Assembly: GCF_015209585.1 (NCBI RefSeq)
Contig: NZ_JADEYR010000006.1
Coordinates: forward strand, 62,001-126,000
DNA: 64,000 nucleotides
Direction: 5' to 3'
Source: Brachybacterium epidermidis
Lineage (GTDB): Bacteria > Actinomycetota > Actinomycetes > Actinomycetales > Dermabacteraceae
The notes under the pieces: model-generated
Databases searched by the model: none
What the model was told of the DNA's origin: nothing
The model's input: the letters and a program-made list of their open reading frames with translations, nothing else
Shown here: in pieces, positions 1 to 7,671 of the stretch
How positions within the stretch are numbered: position 1 is the first letter of the stretch
Layout of the letters: every line of letters starts with the position of its first letter
Position numbers and translations under genes: made by a program

Positions 1-287
1 ATTCCCTCGTCCTGCTGCGCACGCACCCTGCCGGGGACATCCTGGTGCACCTCGCCCGCGCCGCCCATGGCAGGGTGGAGATCGACCTGGCCCATCTCCC
101 GCCCACCGAGGCGCCCGAGGCCCTCGCCGCGATCGGCGGTGCACGCGCATCGGCCACGGGCCAGGTCCTGGCCCTGGAGGCCGACAGCCCCGGCGCCACC
201 ATCACGCTGCTGTCCCGCAGCGCTGCCACGATCCCCGGGCCGGATGGCCCGGCCCCGACCGATCCCGTCCAGGAGGACACCCCGTGA
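1..287 (+). CDS. C-terminal part of an unidentified protein, truncated by the window start
   Basis: An open frame enters from the left edge (first full codon at base 3) and stops at 285-287, giving about 94 residues. Its alternation of short hydrophobic stretches (LVLLRTH, GDILVHLAR, TGQVLALEAD, ATITLLS) resembles the beta-sandwich tail of GH13 glycosidases, and the next gene is a GH13 enzyme. The stop overlaps the GTG of that gene (GTGA), so the two are probably translationally coupled. With only the tail visible the function is a guess. Confidence 0.55.
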   Translation, partial: SLVLLRTHPAGDILVHLARAAHGRVEIDLAHLPPTEAPEALAAIGGARASATGQVLALEADSPGATITLLSRSAATIPGPDGPAPTDPVQEDTP

Positions 288-1981
288 CCCAGAACGCCCC
301 CGTCACCGCCGACCACCGCGCCACCGAGCAGGCCCACCGCCAGTGGTGGCGCGACGCCGTGGTGTACCAGGTGTACCCGCGATCCTTCGCCGACAGCGAC
401 GGCGACGGCATGGGCGACCTGCCCGGCATCACCGCCCGCCTGCCCCATATCGCCGAGCTGGGGGCCGACGCCGTGTGGCTCTCCCCCTTCTACACCTCCC
501 CGCAGAACGACGGCGGCTACGACGTCGCGGACTACCGGGACGTCGACCCCCGCTTCGGCACCCTCGCCGACGCCGACGAGCTGATCGCCCGTGCCCACGA
601 GCTGGACCTCAAGGTGATCGTGGACATCGTCCCCAACCACTCCTCGAGCGAGCACGTGCTGTTCAAGCAGGCCCTGGCGGCTGCCCCCGGCTCCCCCGAG
701 CGCGAGATGTACATGTTCCGCGAGGGGCGCGGGGAGCACGGCGAGCTGCCGCCCAACAACTGGCAGTCCATCTTCCACGGGGACGCCTGGACCCGCGTCA
801 CTGAGGCCGACGGCACCCCCGGGCAGTGGTACCTGCACCTGTTCGACACCACCCAGCCGGACTTCAACTGGGAGAACCCCGCCGTGCACGAGCTGTTCGC
901 GGACGTGCTGCGCTTCTGGCTGGACCGCGGGGCGGACGGCTTCCGGGTGGACGTCGCTCACGGCATGGTCAAGCCCGAGGGCCTGCCCGACTCCCCCGTC
1001 GACTCCGAGGGGATGACCGTGGTGCCCGAGGGCGAGGTGCCCGTCTACTTCGACAACGACGGCGTGCACGCGATCTACCGCGAGTGGCGCGCGATCCTGG
1101 ACGAGTACCCCGGCGAGCGGATGATGGTGGGCGAGGCCTGGATCCCCGAGGCCTCGATGCCCAAGTACGTGCGCCCCGACGAGATGCACCAGGTGTTCAA
1201 CTTCGGCTTCCTGCAGTCCCGCTGGGACGTGGAGGCCCTCCAGCACGCCATCTCCGAGCCGCTGCGGCTGGCCGACGAGGTGGGGGCGCCGACCACCTGG
1301 GTGCTGTCCAACCACGACGTGATCCGCCACGCCACCCGCTACGGCTTCCCTCCGGAGCACCGCTTCGGCGAGGGCCTGTCCCGCCAGGAGCACCCCGACG
1401 CGCAGCTGGGCCTGGCGCGAGCCCGCGCCGCCACGCTGCTGATGCTGGCCCTTCCGGGCTCGGCCTACCTGTACCAGGGCGAGGAGCTGGGGCTGCCGGA
1501 GGTGGCCGACATCCCTGACGAGCTGCGTGAGGACCCCGCCCACAAGCGTGCGGGCGTGCCCGGGCGCGACGGCTGCCGGGTGCCCCTGCCCTGGCAGGCC
1601 GATGCCCCCGCCTTCGGCTTCTCCCCCAGTGGCGAAAGCTGGCTGCCCCAGCCCGAGGTGTTCGGCGAACTCGCCGCGGACCGTCAGCGCGGCGTTGAGG
1701 GATCGACGCTGGAGCTGTACCGCGAGGCGCTGCGCCTGCGCCGCGAGCTGCACCTGGGTGCGCACGGTGTCGGCGATCGGGTGGCCTTCGTCGAGGGCGC
1801 CCCCCAGGGCGTGCTGATGGTGGAGCACGGGCCGGTGCTGGTCGTGGTCAACACCACCGACGACCCGGTCGAGCTGCAAGCCCTGCCCCGGGGAGCCGAC
1901 GCCGAGGTGCTGCTCGCCTCGGCACCGCTGGAGGGTGGAGCGATCGTGGCGGACAGCGCGGTGTGGCTGCACCGGGCATGA
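284..1981 (+). CDS. GH13 alpha-glucosidase (oligo-1,6-glucosidase/maltase type)
   Basis: A 565-residue cytosolic enzyme without signal peptide, predicted to hydrolyse alpha-glucosidic bonds of short malto- or isomalto-oligosaccharides. The family opening VYQVYPRSF is near residue 27. Catalytic residues are recognisable: nucleophile Asp223 in DGFRVDVAHG, acid/base Glu284 in VGEAW, and the transition-state Asp345 in SNHD. The catalytic barrel fills most of the length and the last 80 residues form the usual C-terminal beta domain. The GTG start overlaps the preceding stop as GTGA, so it is probably the distal gene of a sugar-use operon that begins outside the window. Exact substrate cannot be read from sequence. 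Confidence 0.93.
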   Translation: MTQNAPVTADHRATEQAHRQWWRDAVVYQVYPRSFADSDGDGMGDLPGITARLPHIAELGADAVWLSPFYTSPQNDGGYDVADYRDVDPRFGTLADADELIARAHELDLKVIVDIVPNHSSSEHVLFKQALAAAPGSPEREMYMFREGRGEHGELPPNNWQSIFHGDAWTRVTEADGTPGQWYLHLFDTTQPDFNWENPAVHELFADVLRFWLDRGADGFRVDVAHGMVKPEGLPDSPVDSEGMTVVPEGEVPVYFDNDGVHAIYREWRAILDEYPGERMMVGEAWIPEASMPKYVRPDEMHQVFNFGFLQSRWDVEALQHAISEPLRLADEVGAPTTWVLSNHDVIRHATRYGFPPEHRFGEGLSRQEHPDAQLGLARARAATLLMLALPGSAYLYQGEELGLPEVADIPDELREDPAHKRAGVPGRDGCRVPLPWQADAPAFGFSPSGESWLPQPEVFGELAADRQRGVEGSTLELYREALRLRRELHLGAHGVGDRVAFVEGAPQGVLMVEHGPVLVVVNTTDDPVELQALPRGADAEVLLASAPLEGGAIVADSAVWLHRA

Positions 1982-2081
1982 CGCGACAGGACCGGACACG
2001 GCAGGGCCGGGCGCGAGTAGGCGCATCGATGCCGCACGCCCGGGCACGGACCGGTGCACCGCCCGAGCAGGCCCCCTCCGG

Positions 2082-2087
2082 TAGTCT
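2082..2087 (+). promoter_or_regulatory. probable -10 element of the first ATP-grasp ligase gene
   Basis: TAGTCT matches the actinobacterial TANNNT -10 consensus. It lies in the 229-bp gap after the glucosidase and would leave a leader of about 115 nt, GC-rich and able to fold, before the ATG at 2211. I see no clear -35. Confidence 0.4.
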
Positions 2088-2210
2088 GTCGGAGGTGCGG
2101 AGACGGCCCGGCCAGCCGCCGCACCGGCCGTTGGCCACCTGCAGCGGCGCTCCGCTGCCCCCTGTTCCTGTCGTCGTCAGCGCGCCGCGTGGCGTGCCGA
2201 GGAGCTCCTC

Positions 2211-3479
2211 ATGATCCGTCCCCGTTCCTCCCGCGCCGCGGCCCGCACGAAGGCCGATCCCGGCTTCGACGTGGTGATGATCGGGTCCGGTCTGGGCATC
2301 TACGCACTGACCCGGGCCTTCCACGAGGAGTACGGGGTGGTCTCCACCGTCGTGGCGGCCAACGCTCCGGCCCCGATGCACCGCTCGGTCACCTGCCGTG
2401 TCCACGAACCGGCGGGCAGCGGCGAGCAGGAGCGCCTGCAGGCCCTGCTGGACCTCGCGGCCGGACGACCGCAGGGACGCCCCGCGCTCCTGCTGTGCAA
2501 CAACGACAGCCACGTGGAATTCCTGGCCCGCCATGCCGAGCTGCTCGAGCAGCACTACCTGCTGCGGGTGCCCAGCCTGGAGACGGTGAACCAGCTCGCG
2601 GACAAGGCCAGCTTCGCCGAACTGTGCGAGCAGCACGACATCACGGTCCCGTCCACGCGGGTGCTGGACTTCCGCAGTGGCGGTGCACCCGAGATCGGCG
2701 AACTGCCCTTCGACTTCCCGATCGTGGCGAAGCCGGCCGTGGGCGGCCCCCACGCCGAGCTGCGCATGGCGGGCAAGAAGAAGGTGTACTTCCTGGAGGA
2801 CCTTCGCGAGCTGGAGGACCTCCGCGACCGTCTCCACGCGGCGGGCTTCCGCGACCGCTTCGTGCTCCAGGAGCTGATCCCCGGGGACGACACCGCGATG
2901 CGCTCCATCACCGCCTACCGGGACGCCCGCGGCACGGTGACCCTTCTGGCCAGCGCAGCGGTGCTGCTCGAGGAGCACACCCCGGAGGCGCTGGGGCGTC
3001 CGGCCGCCATGATCACCACGGACTTCCCGCAGCAGCTGGAGCAGGCCCGGCTGCTGCTCGATGCCACCGGCTATGTCGGCTTCGCCAATGTGGACATCAA
3101 GGAGGATCCGCGGGACGGCTCCCAGCGATTCCTGGAGATCAATCCGCGCATCGGCCGCAACAGCTACTACGTCACGGGGGCGGGGGCGAACGTGGCACGG
3201 TTCATGGTCGAGGACGCCGTCCATGGCCGCACGCCTGAGCCCGTGGTCGGGCTCCCGGAGGTGCTGTACTCGATCGTGCCGCTGCGGCTGCTGCGCCGCT
3301 ACGTGCTGGACCCGATCCAGCGTCAGCGCCTGCACGAGGTGGCCCGCAGGCGCACCGTGAACCCGTGGGACTATCCTGCCGAGAGGCCGTGGATGCGTGC
3401 CTACGCGCAGGCGGTGCGGCTGAACCACGTGCGCAAGTTCCGTCGGTACTACCCCAGGCCCTCCGCCACCGGGTTCTGA
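2211..3479 (+). CDS. ATP-grasp carboxylate-amine ligase, candidate D-Asp/D-Glu peptidoglycan-bridge ligase (paralogue 1)
   Basis: A 422-residue cytosolic protein. A Rossmann-like N-terminus (VVMIGSGLGIYALTRAF, about residues 21-37) precedes an ATP-grasp fold whose metal-binding end is FLEINPRIGR near residue 308. It ends in a basic RKFRRYYPRP tail that is also present in the ligase at 4357-5640. Proteins of this shape include the D-aspartate ligases that add D-Asp to the peptidoglycan stem. ATG follows GAGGAG. It converges on the racemase gene 86 bp away. Role in bridge synthesis is inferred from pairing with a second ligase and an Asp/Glu racemase; another amide- or peptide-forming role is possible. 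Confidence 0.8.
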   Translation: MIRPRSSRAAARTKADPGFDVVMIGSGLGIYALTRAFHEEYGVVSTVVAANAPAPMHRSVTCRVHEPAGSGEQERLQALLDLAAGRPQGRPALLLCNNDSHVEFLARHAELLEQHYLLRVPSLETVNQLADKASFAELCEQHDITVPSTRVLDFRSGGAPEIGELPFDFPIVAKPAVGGPHAELRMAGKKKVYFLEDLRELEDLRDRLHAAGFRDRFVLQELIPGDDTAMRSITAYRDARGTVTLLASAAVLLEEHTPEALGRPAAMITTDFPQQLEQARLLLDATGYVGFANVDIKEDPRDGSQRFLEINPRIGRNSYYVTGAGANVARFMVEDAVHGRTPEPVVGLPEVLYSIVPLRLLRRYVLDPIQRQRLHEVARRRTVNPWDYPAERPWMRAYAQAVRLNHVRKFRRYYPRPSATGF

Positions 3480-3565
3480 GGCCCGCTGCCCCGTGCTGCG
3501 CGCTGACTTCCTGCGGCGCGGCCGGACCGGTGTCCAGCCGGAGCGGGGTGTCAGCGGGGCCCAGG

Positions 3566-4360
3566 TCAGCCGAAGCCGGGCGAGAGACGCTTGCCCGAGG
3601 CCAGGATGGTCTGCTCGGCCAGGACCGTGAGGGAGTCCACCAGGCGCTCATCGCCCCGGTACCCGTGCTGGTCGTAGATCACTGACAGCTCCGTGCAGCC
3701 CAGCACCACCGTGCCGGCACCGGCCTCCAGGGCCGTGTCCACGCACTCCTCGAAGAGCGTGGTGTCCACCGGGCGGTTGGCCTTGACCTGGTCGTAGATG
3801 AGCGTGTTGATGCGGTCCTGCAGGGAACGCTCCGGGATCAGCGGCCGAGCCCCCTCCGCCGCGAGCGCATGCTCGAACACCTCGGCGCGCACATTGCCCT
3901 CGGTGGCGAACACCGCGACCGGCCTGCCGCTGTGGGCGACCCGCTGCGCGGCCGCCCTGGCGGTGGCCTCGACGATGCTCACGAAGGGGATGGCGGTCGC
4001 CTCGCGCACTCCCTGCACGAAGTGATGGGCGGTGTTGCACGGCAGCACCAGCAGTTGGGCGCCGATTCGCTCGAGCATCGCAGCATCGCGCGCGAGGACG
4101 GGACCGGGATCGGCCGCCTCGGCATCGAGGATCCGGGCGGTGCGGTCCGGGGTGCTGGAGTGCTGGGAGACCACCAGGTCCAGGTGGTCCTGGTCGGTGC
4201 GGGCGTCGGTGGCGCGCACCAGCAGGTCCAGGAACACAGCGGTCGCGGCGGGGCCCAGCCCGCCGAGCACCCCCACCACGGGCTGCGACCAGCTGCTGGC
4301 GTCCAGCCGGCCGCCGGTCTCCTCGAGGCGCCCCGTGGCGGGCCTCCCCGCATCGGTCAC
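3566..4360 (-). CDS. aspartate/glutamate racemase family protein
   Basis: A 264-residue racemase of the two-cysteine, cofactor-independent family. The N-terminal VGVLGGLGPAATAVF begins near residue 25, the first catalytic cysteine lies in LPCNTAHHF and the second in LGCTELS. The family interconverts L- and D-Asp or L- and D-Glu. GTG at 4360 overlaps the TGA of the upstream ligase (GTGA), so ligase and racemase are one transcription unit. Context suggests it supplies a D-amino acid to the ligases. MurI is less likely because the PCNTAH/GCTEL pattern and ligase linkage fit the Asp racemase branch better. Which amino acid it uses is not certain. Confidence 0.88.
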   Translation of the reverse strand: MTDAGRPATGRLEETGGRLDASSWSQPVVGVLGGLGPAATAVFLDLLVRATDARTDQDHLDLVVSQHSSTPDRTARILDAEAADPGPVLARDAAMLERIGAQLLVLPCNTAHHFVQGVREATAIPFVSIVEATARAAAQRVAHSGRPVAVFATEGNVRAEVFEHALAAEGARPLIPERSLQDRINTLIYDQVKANRPVDTTLFEECVDTALEAGAGTVVLGCTELSVIYDQHGYRGDERLVDSLTVLAEQTILASGKRLSPGFG

Positions 4361-5640
4361 GACGCCGTCTCCGGACGGTAGTACCTGCGGAACTTCCGCA
4401 CATAGTTCGCCATGGCGGCGAGGGTGTACCACAGGCGCACCGGGTCCTTCTCCACGCCCCGGTACAGCAGCGGGTTGCGGACCCGGCGGGACTTCAGCAC
4501 CCGGCGCAGCTGTGCCCTGGCCTCCGGCAGGGTGGTGTACTTCTTGACCAGCGCCACCGGCACCACGGTGTAGAGGGTCTCCTCCTGGTGCTGGACGATC
4601 TGCGGATCCTCGCCCTCCGCGACCTCGGGCAGGCCCGTCCCGAGATGCTCGTCCACGTACCACCGCACGGGGTTGTGCCCCCCGGCGGTGACGTAGTAGT
4701 TGGAGCGGCCCAGGCGCGGGTTCAGCTCGAAGAACTTCGTGCGGCCGTCGCGCGGATCGTGCTTGAGGTCGAAGTTGGCGTAGCCCACCCATCCCAGTGC
4801 GGCGCACAGCTGCTGGGCCTGGGCCACCATCTCCTCGTCCACACCGGTGATGATCGCCGCCGGGTTCCCGATCGCGCCCGGGGTGTGCTCCTCCAGCAGG
4901 GTGCGGCCCCAGGAGGCGAACCGCACCCGGGACTGCGCATCGCAGTAGCAGGTGAGGATCCGCATGTTCTGGTCGTCACCCGGGATGCGGTCTTGGACGA
5001 TGATGCTCTCGCGGTAGCCGGCCGCGCGGATGGTGCGCAGGAGGTCGAGCAGCTCCTCGTGGCTGCCCACGGTGTGGACCTTCTGCTTGCCCGGGAAATC
5101 TGCCCGCTTCCACTCCGAGACCTCGGCGGGCTTGGCGATTACCGGGTAGGTGAAGGGCACCTCGAGATCGTCGGCGACCTCCTGCGCGAGGTCCACGATC
5201 CGGGTGCTGGGGTGGTCCACGCCGAGGCGCTCGCACAGCTCGGTGAAGTTCTGCTTCTCGGTCCCCGCCCGGAAGGTCTCCAAGTCCACGTACGGGGCCA
5301 CCCAGCGCTCGTCCAGGGCGTCCGTCTCGTCGCGCACCCGGATGATGGCCTTGACCGTGGCGTCGGCCGATCCCAGCAGCAGCAGTCGTCCCTCGGGGTG
5401 CGCGGCGGCGACGTCCTGCAGCACGGGGGCGAGCTGGGCGGCGTCGAACGGGTCCGCGCAGCGCACGTTCTCGATGATCGCCGAGCGCGAGATGTGCCAG
5501 CCCTGCAGTCGGGAGATCACCACTGAGCGGATGCCGTAGGCCTCGTGGAAGGCGCGCGCCAGGGAGTAGGCGCCGATGTCGCCGCCCACCACGACGGGGA
5601 TGAACGCGGGCAGGGAGTCCTGGGGGTGCGGGGCAGACAT
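4357..5640 (-). CDS. ATP-grasp carboxylate-amine ligase, candidate D-Asp/D-Glu peptidoglycan-bridge ligase (paralogue 2)
   Basis: A 427-residue paralogue of the 2211-3479 protein with the same plan: Rossmann-like start (VVVGGDIGAYSLARAF), ATP-grasp core, metal-binding FFELNPRLGRSNYYV, and a C-terminal RKFRRYYRPETAS tail. The two align along their whole length but differ in many core positions, so they may add different residues. ATG at 5640 was chosen because TACACT sits 7 nt upstream. It is the first gene of a two-gene unit with the racemase. If the bridge has two residues, one ligase per residue is the simplest reading, but that is inference. Confidence 0.82.
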   Translation of the reverse strand: MSAPHPQDSLPAFIPVVVGGDIGAYSLARAFHEAYGIRSVVISRLQGWHISRSAIIENVRCADPFDAAQLAPVLQDVAAAHPEGRLLLLGSADATVKAIIRVRDETDALDERWVAPYVDLETFRAGTEKQNFTELCERLGVDHPSTRIVDLAQEVADDLEVPFTYPVIAKPAEVSEWKRADFPGKQKVHTVGSHEELLDLLRTIRAAGYRESIIVQDRIPGDDQNMRILTCYCDAQSRVRFASWGRTLLEEHTPGAIGNPAAIITGVDEEMVAQAQQLCAALGWVGYANFDLKHDPRDGRTKFFELNPRLGRSNYYVTAGGHNPVRWYVDEHLGTGLPEVAEGEDPQIVQHQEETLYTVVPVALVKKYTTLPEARAQLRRVLKSRRVRNPLLYRGVEKDPVRLWYTLAAMANYVRKFRRYYRPETAS

Positions 5641-5647
5641 GAGCGTC

Positions 5648-5653
5648 AGTGTA
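5648..5653 (-). promoter_or_regulatory. -10 element of the ligase-racemase operon
   Basis: TACACT on the minus strand ends 7 nt before the ATG at 5640, the spacing expected when transcription starts at the start codon (leaderless mRNA). No Shine-Dalgarno sequence is present. Confidence 0.5.
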
Positions 5654-5727
5654 TAGAGGCAACCACTGCCCGCTGCGGCGCCCCGGGGGCCGCGTTGATG
5701 TGTCTCGACACCCCCGGCGGTCCTGCC

Positions 5728-5733
5728 TACGCT
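5728..5733 (+). promoter_or_regulatory. -10 element of the PEBP gene
   Basis: TACGCT lies 6 nt before the ATG at 5740, fitting a leaderless transcript. The divergent ligase operon promoter is 75 bp away. Confidence 0.5.
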
Positions 5734-5739
5734 GGGGGT

Positions 5740-6222
5740 ATGACCGAGAACACGTTCACCTTGACCTCCTCCGCCCTTCCCGACGGCTCCGTCGTCTCCG
5801 GTGTGCACCTCGCTCCCGAGCAGGACGGCTCCTCCGTCTCCCCGGATCTCTCCTGGTCCGGTGCCCCGGAGGGCACGAAGAGCTTCGCGGTGACCTGCTA
5901 CGACCCGGACGCTCCCACCGGTTCCGGCTTCTGGCACTGGGTGGCCTGGGACCTGCCGGCCACCACCACGTCCATTCCCGCCGGGGTGGGGCGCCAGGAC
6001 GACTCCCTCAAGCAGGCCACCAATGACTTCGGCCGCGCGGGCTACGACGGCCCCAACCCCCCGGCGGGCCCCGCGCACCGCTACGTCTTCACCGTGCATG
6101 CGCTGCCAGTGGAGTCCCTGGGGGCCGATCCTGCTGATCCGCACGTGGGCATCCGCTTCGCGATCTTCACCCAGCAGCTGGGCTCCGCCTCCCTCACCGC
6201 GACTTATCAGGTATCCGACTGA
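5740..6222 (+). CDS. YbhB/YbcL (PEBP, Raf-kinase-inhibitor-like) family protein
   Basis: A 160-residue protein of the phosphatidylethanolamine-binding-protein fold, the usual length for bacterial members. Visible family signatures are SPDLSWSGAP near residue 32, CYDPDAPTGSGFWHWV near residue 49 (the ligand-site DPDAP and HW), and HRYVFTVHAL near residue 110. There is no signal peptide. Bacterial members are poorly understood; the fold binds small anionic ligands. Monocistronic, with its own leaderless-type promoter. Confidence 0.93.
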   Translation: MTENTFTLTSSALPDGSVVSGVHLAPEQDGSSVSPDLSWSGAPEGTKSFAVTCYDPDAPTGSGFWHWVAWDLPATTTSIPAGVGRQDDSLKQATNDFGRAGYDGPNPPAGPAHRYVFTVHALPVESLGADPADPHVGIRFAIFTQQLGSASLTATYQVSD

Positions 6223-6288
6223 GGTACAAGGGGGGAACTCTCCGTGACACGGCGGGCGTGCCCCGTCGTGGTGCTCGCCGCGGGACCG

Positions 6289-6294
6289 TAGTCT
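6289..6294 (+). promoter_or_regulatory. -10 element of the first glycosyltransferase gene
   Basis: TAGTCT ends 7 nt before the ATG at 6302. It supports that ATG, although an in-frame GTG at 6416 gives a protein more like the family's usual start. Confidence 0.4.
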
Positions 6295-6301
6295 CGGTGA
6301 C

Positions 6302-7669
6302 ATGAAGGTGAGGGGCACGCACCGTGGAAGGTCGGTACCGGGATCAGACCCCGGTCTGACCCGGTTCGGCCTTCCGTCGGAGGCGCCTGCGCGCACCGGG
6401 TGGGATGCTCGAGGGGTGAACAAGCTGAGGCTCCGCCCCCTGGAGCGGAACGTCCCCCACCCGGAGCGGCCGTTGCGCGTGCTGCTGACCACCGACTGGT
6501 GGGAGCCCGTGGTCAACGGTGTGGTGGCCTCGGTCAGCACCCTGCGGCGCGAGCTCGAGGCCCTGGGCTGCGAGGTGCGGGTCCTCACCCTCTCCGACGG
6601 GATGCGCACGTGGAGTGAGGGCGGTGTGTACCACATCGGCTCTCTCTCCGCCCAGCTGGTGTACGACCATGCTCGCATCGGCATGCCGGCGAACCGTCAC
6701 GTGCTGGGCGAGATCATGGCGTGGCGGCCGGACGTGGTGCACTCACAGTGCGAGTTCTCCACCCACGTGTGGGCCCGCCGCATCGCCCGCACCCTGGGGG
6801 TGCCGCTGGTGCACACGTACCACACCATCTACGAGGACTACACGCACTACTACTCCCCCAGTCGCACCGTGGGCCGCAGGGTGGTGGCCTCGTTCTCGCG
6901 CCGCCTGCTGGAGCGCACGGATGCGGTGATCGTGCCGACCGCGAAGGTGTCGCGCCTGTTGCGCTCGTACCGGGTGCGCCGGCCCATCCACGTGGTGCCC
7001 ACGGGCCTGGACCTGCAGCGGTTCCGGCCCGCGACCACAGCCGCCGAGAGGGAGGACGCCGCTGCCCTGAGGGCCGCGATCGGGGTGCGCCCGGACCAGC
7101 GCGTGCTGCTGTCCGTGTGTCGCCTGGCCAAGGAGAAGAACCTCGACGAAGTGCTGGACCACGTGGCGGCCTCCGGCCGCGAGGACACCGTGCTGGTGCT
7201 GGTGGGCGGCGGCCCCTACCGCGCGGAGCTGGTGCACCGGGCCCGCACGTTGGGCATCACCGACCGTGTGCTGTTCGTCGGGGTGGTGGATCCCTCCGAG
7301 GTGCAGCGCTGGTACCGGATCGGGGACGTGTTCGTCAGTGCCTCCCTCAGCGAGACCCAGGGGCTCACGTTCATCGAGGCGCTGGCCTGCGGTCTGCCGC
7401 TGCTGTGCCGTCGCGACCCGTCCCTGGACCCGGTGGTGATCGACGGGGTCACCGGTTGGCAGGTGGTGGGCGAGCAGGAGTTCTGCGAGCGCCTGGACCA
7501 GCTGTTGGGGGACCGCATATCCCGCGAGGCGATGTCCGGTGCGGCGGTGGAGCATGCCCGCGCCACCTGCGGGGCCCGCGAGTTCGGCCGGGCGGTGCTG
7601 GAGGTGTACCAGCAGGTGCGCAGCCGCCGGACGCCGCGGATCCTGACCCGTCAACCGGTGCCGGCATGA
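6302..7669 (+). CDS. GT4 glycosyltransferase, probable diacylglycerol glucosyltransferase
   Basis: A 455-residue GT-B enzyme. The acceptor domain begins RVLLTTDWWEPVVNGVV and contains HTYHTIYEDYTHY, a stretch typical of the monoglucosyl-diacylglycerol synthases (alMGS type). The C-terminal domain has PTGLDLQRF, LSVCRLAKEKN and the donor-binding SETQGLTFIEALACG. The first 38 residues have no counterpart in the family and the real start may be the GTG at 6416. It probably worked with the VTT protein and second glycosyltransferase downstream in glycolipid synthesis; an IS110 element now starts just after its stop. Acceptor assignment is by resemblance only. Confidence 0.82.
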   Translation: MKVRGTHRGRSVPGSDPGLTRFGLPSEAPARTGWDARGVNKLRLRPLERNVPHPERPLRVLLTTDWWEPVVNGVVASVSTLRRELEALGCEVRVLTLSDGMRTWSEGGVYHIGSLSAQLVYDHARIGMPANRHVLGEIMAWRPDVVHSQCEFSTHVWARRIARTLGVPLVHTYHTIYEDYTHYYSPSRTVGRRVVASFSRRLLERTDAVIVPTAKVSRLLRSYRVRRPIHVVPTGLDLQRFRPATTAAEREDAAALRAAIGVRPDQRVLLSVCRLAKEKNLDEVLDHVAASGREDTVLVLVGGGPYRAELVHRARTLGITDRVLFVGVVDPSEVQRWYRIGDVFVSASLSETQGLTFIEALACGLPLLCRRDPSLDPVVIDGVTGWQVVGEQEFCERLDQLLGDRISREAMSGAAVEHARATCGAREFGRAVLEVYQQVRSRRTPRILTRQPVPA

Positions 7670-7671
7670 GT

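Noticed and set aside
1848-3428. Long minus-strand open frame opposite the GH13 and ligase genes
   Set aside because: No family motifs and composition typical of antisense frames in GC-rich DNA; the plus-strand genes are well supported.
3480-3565. Terminator between convergent ligase and racemase genes
   Set aside because: Only an imperfect GC-rich inverted repeat; not convincing.
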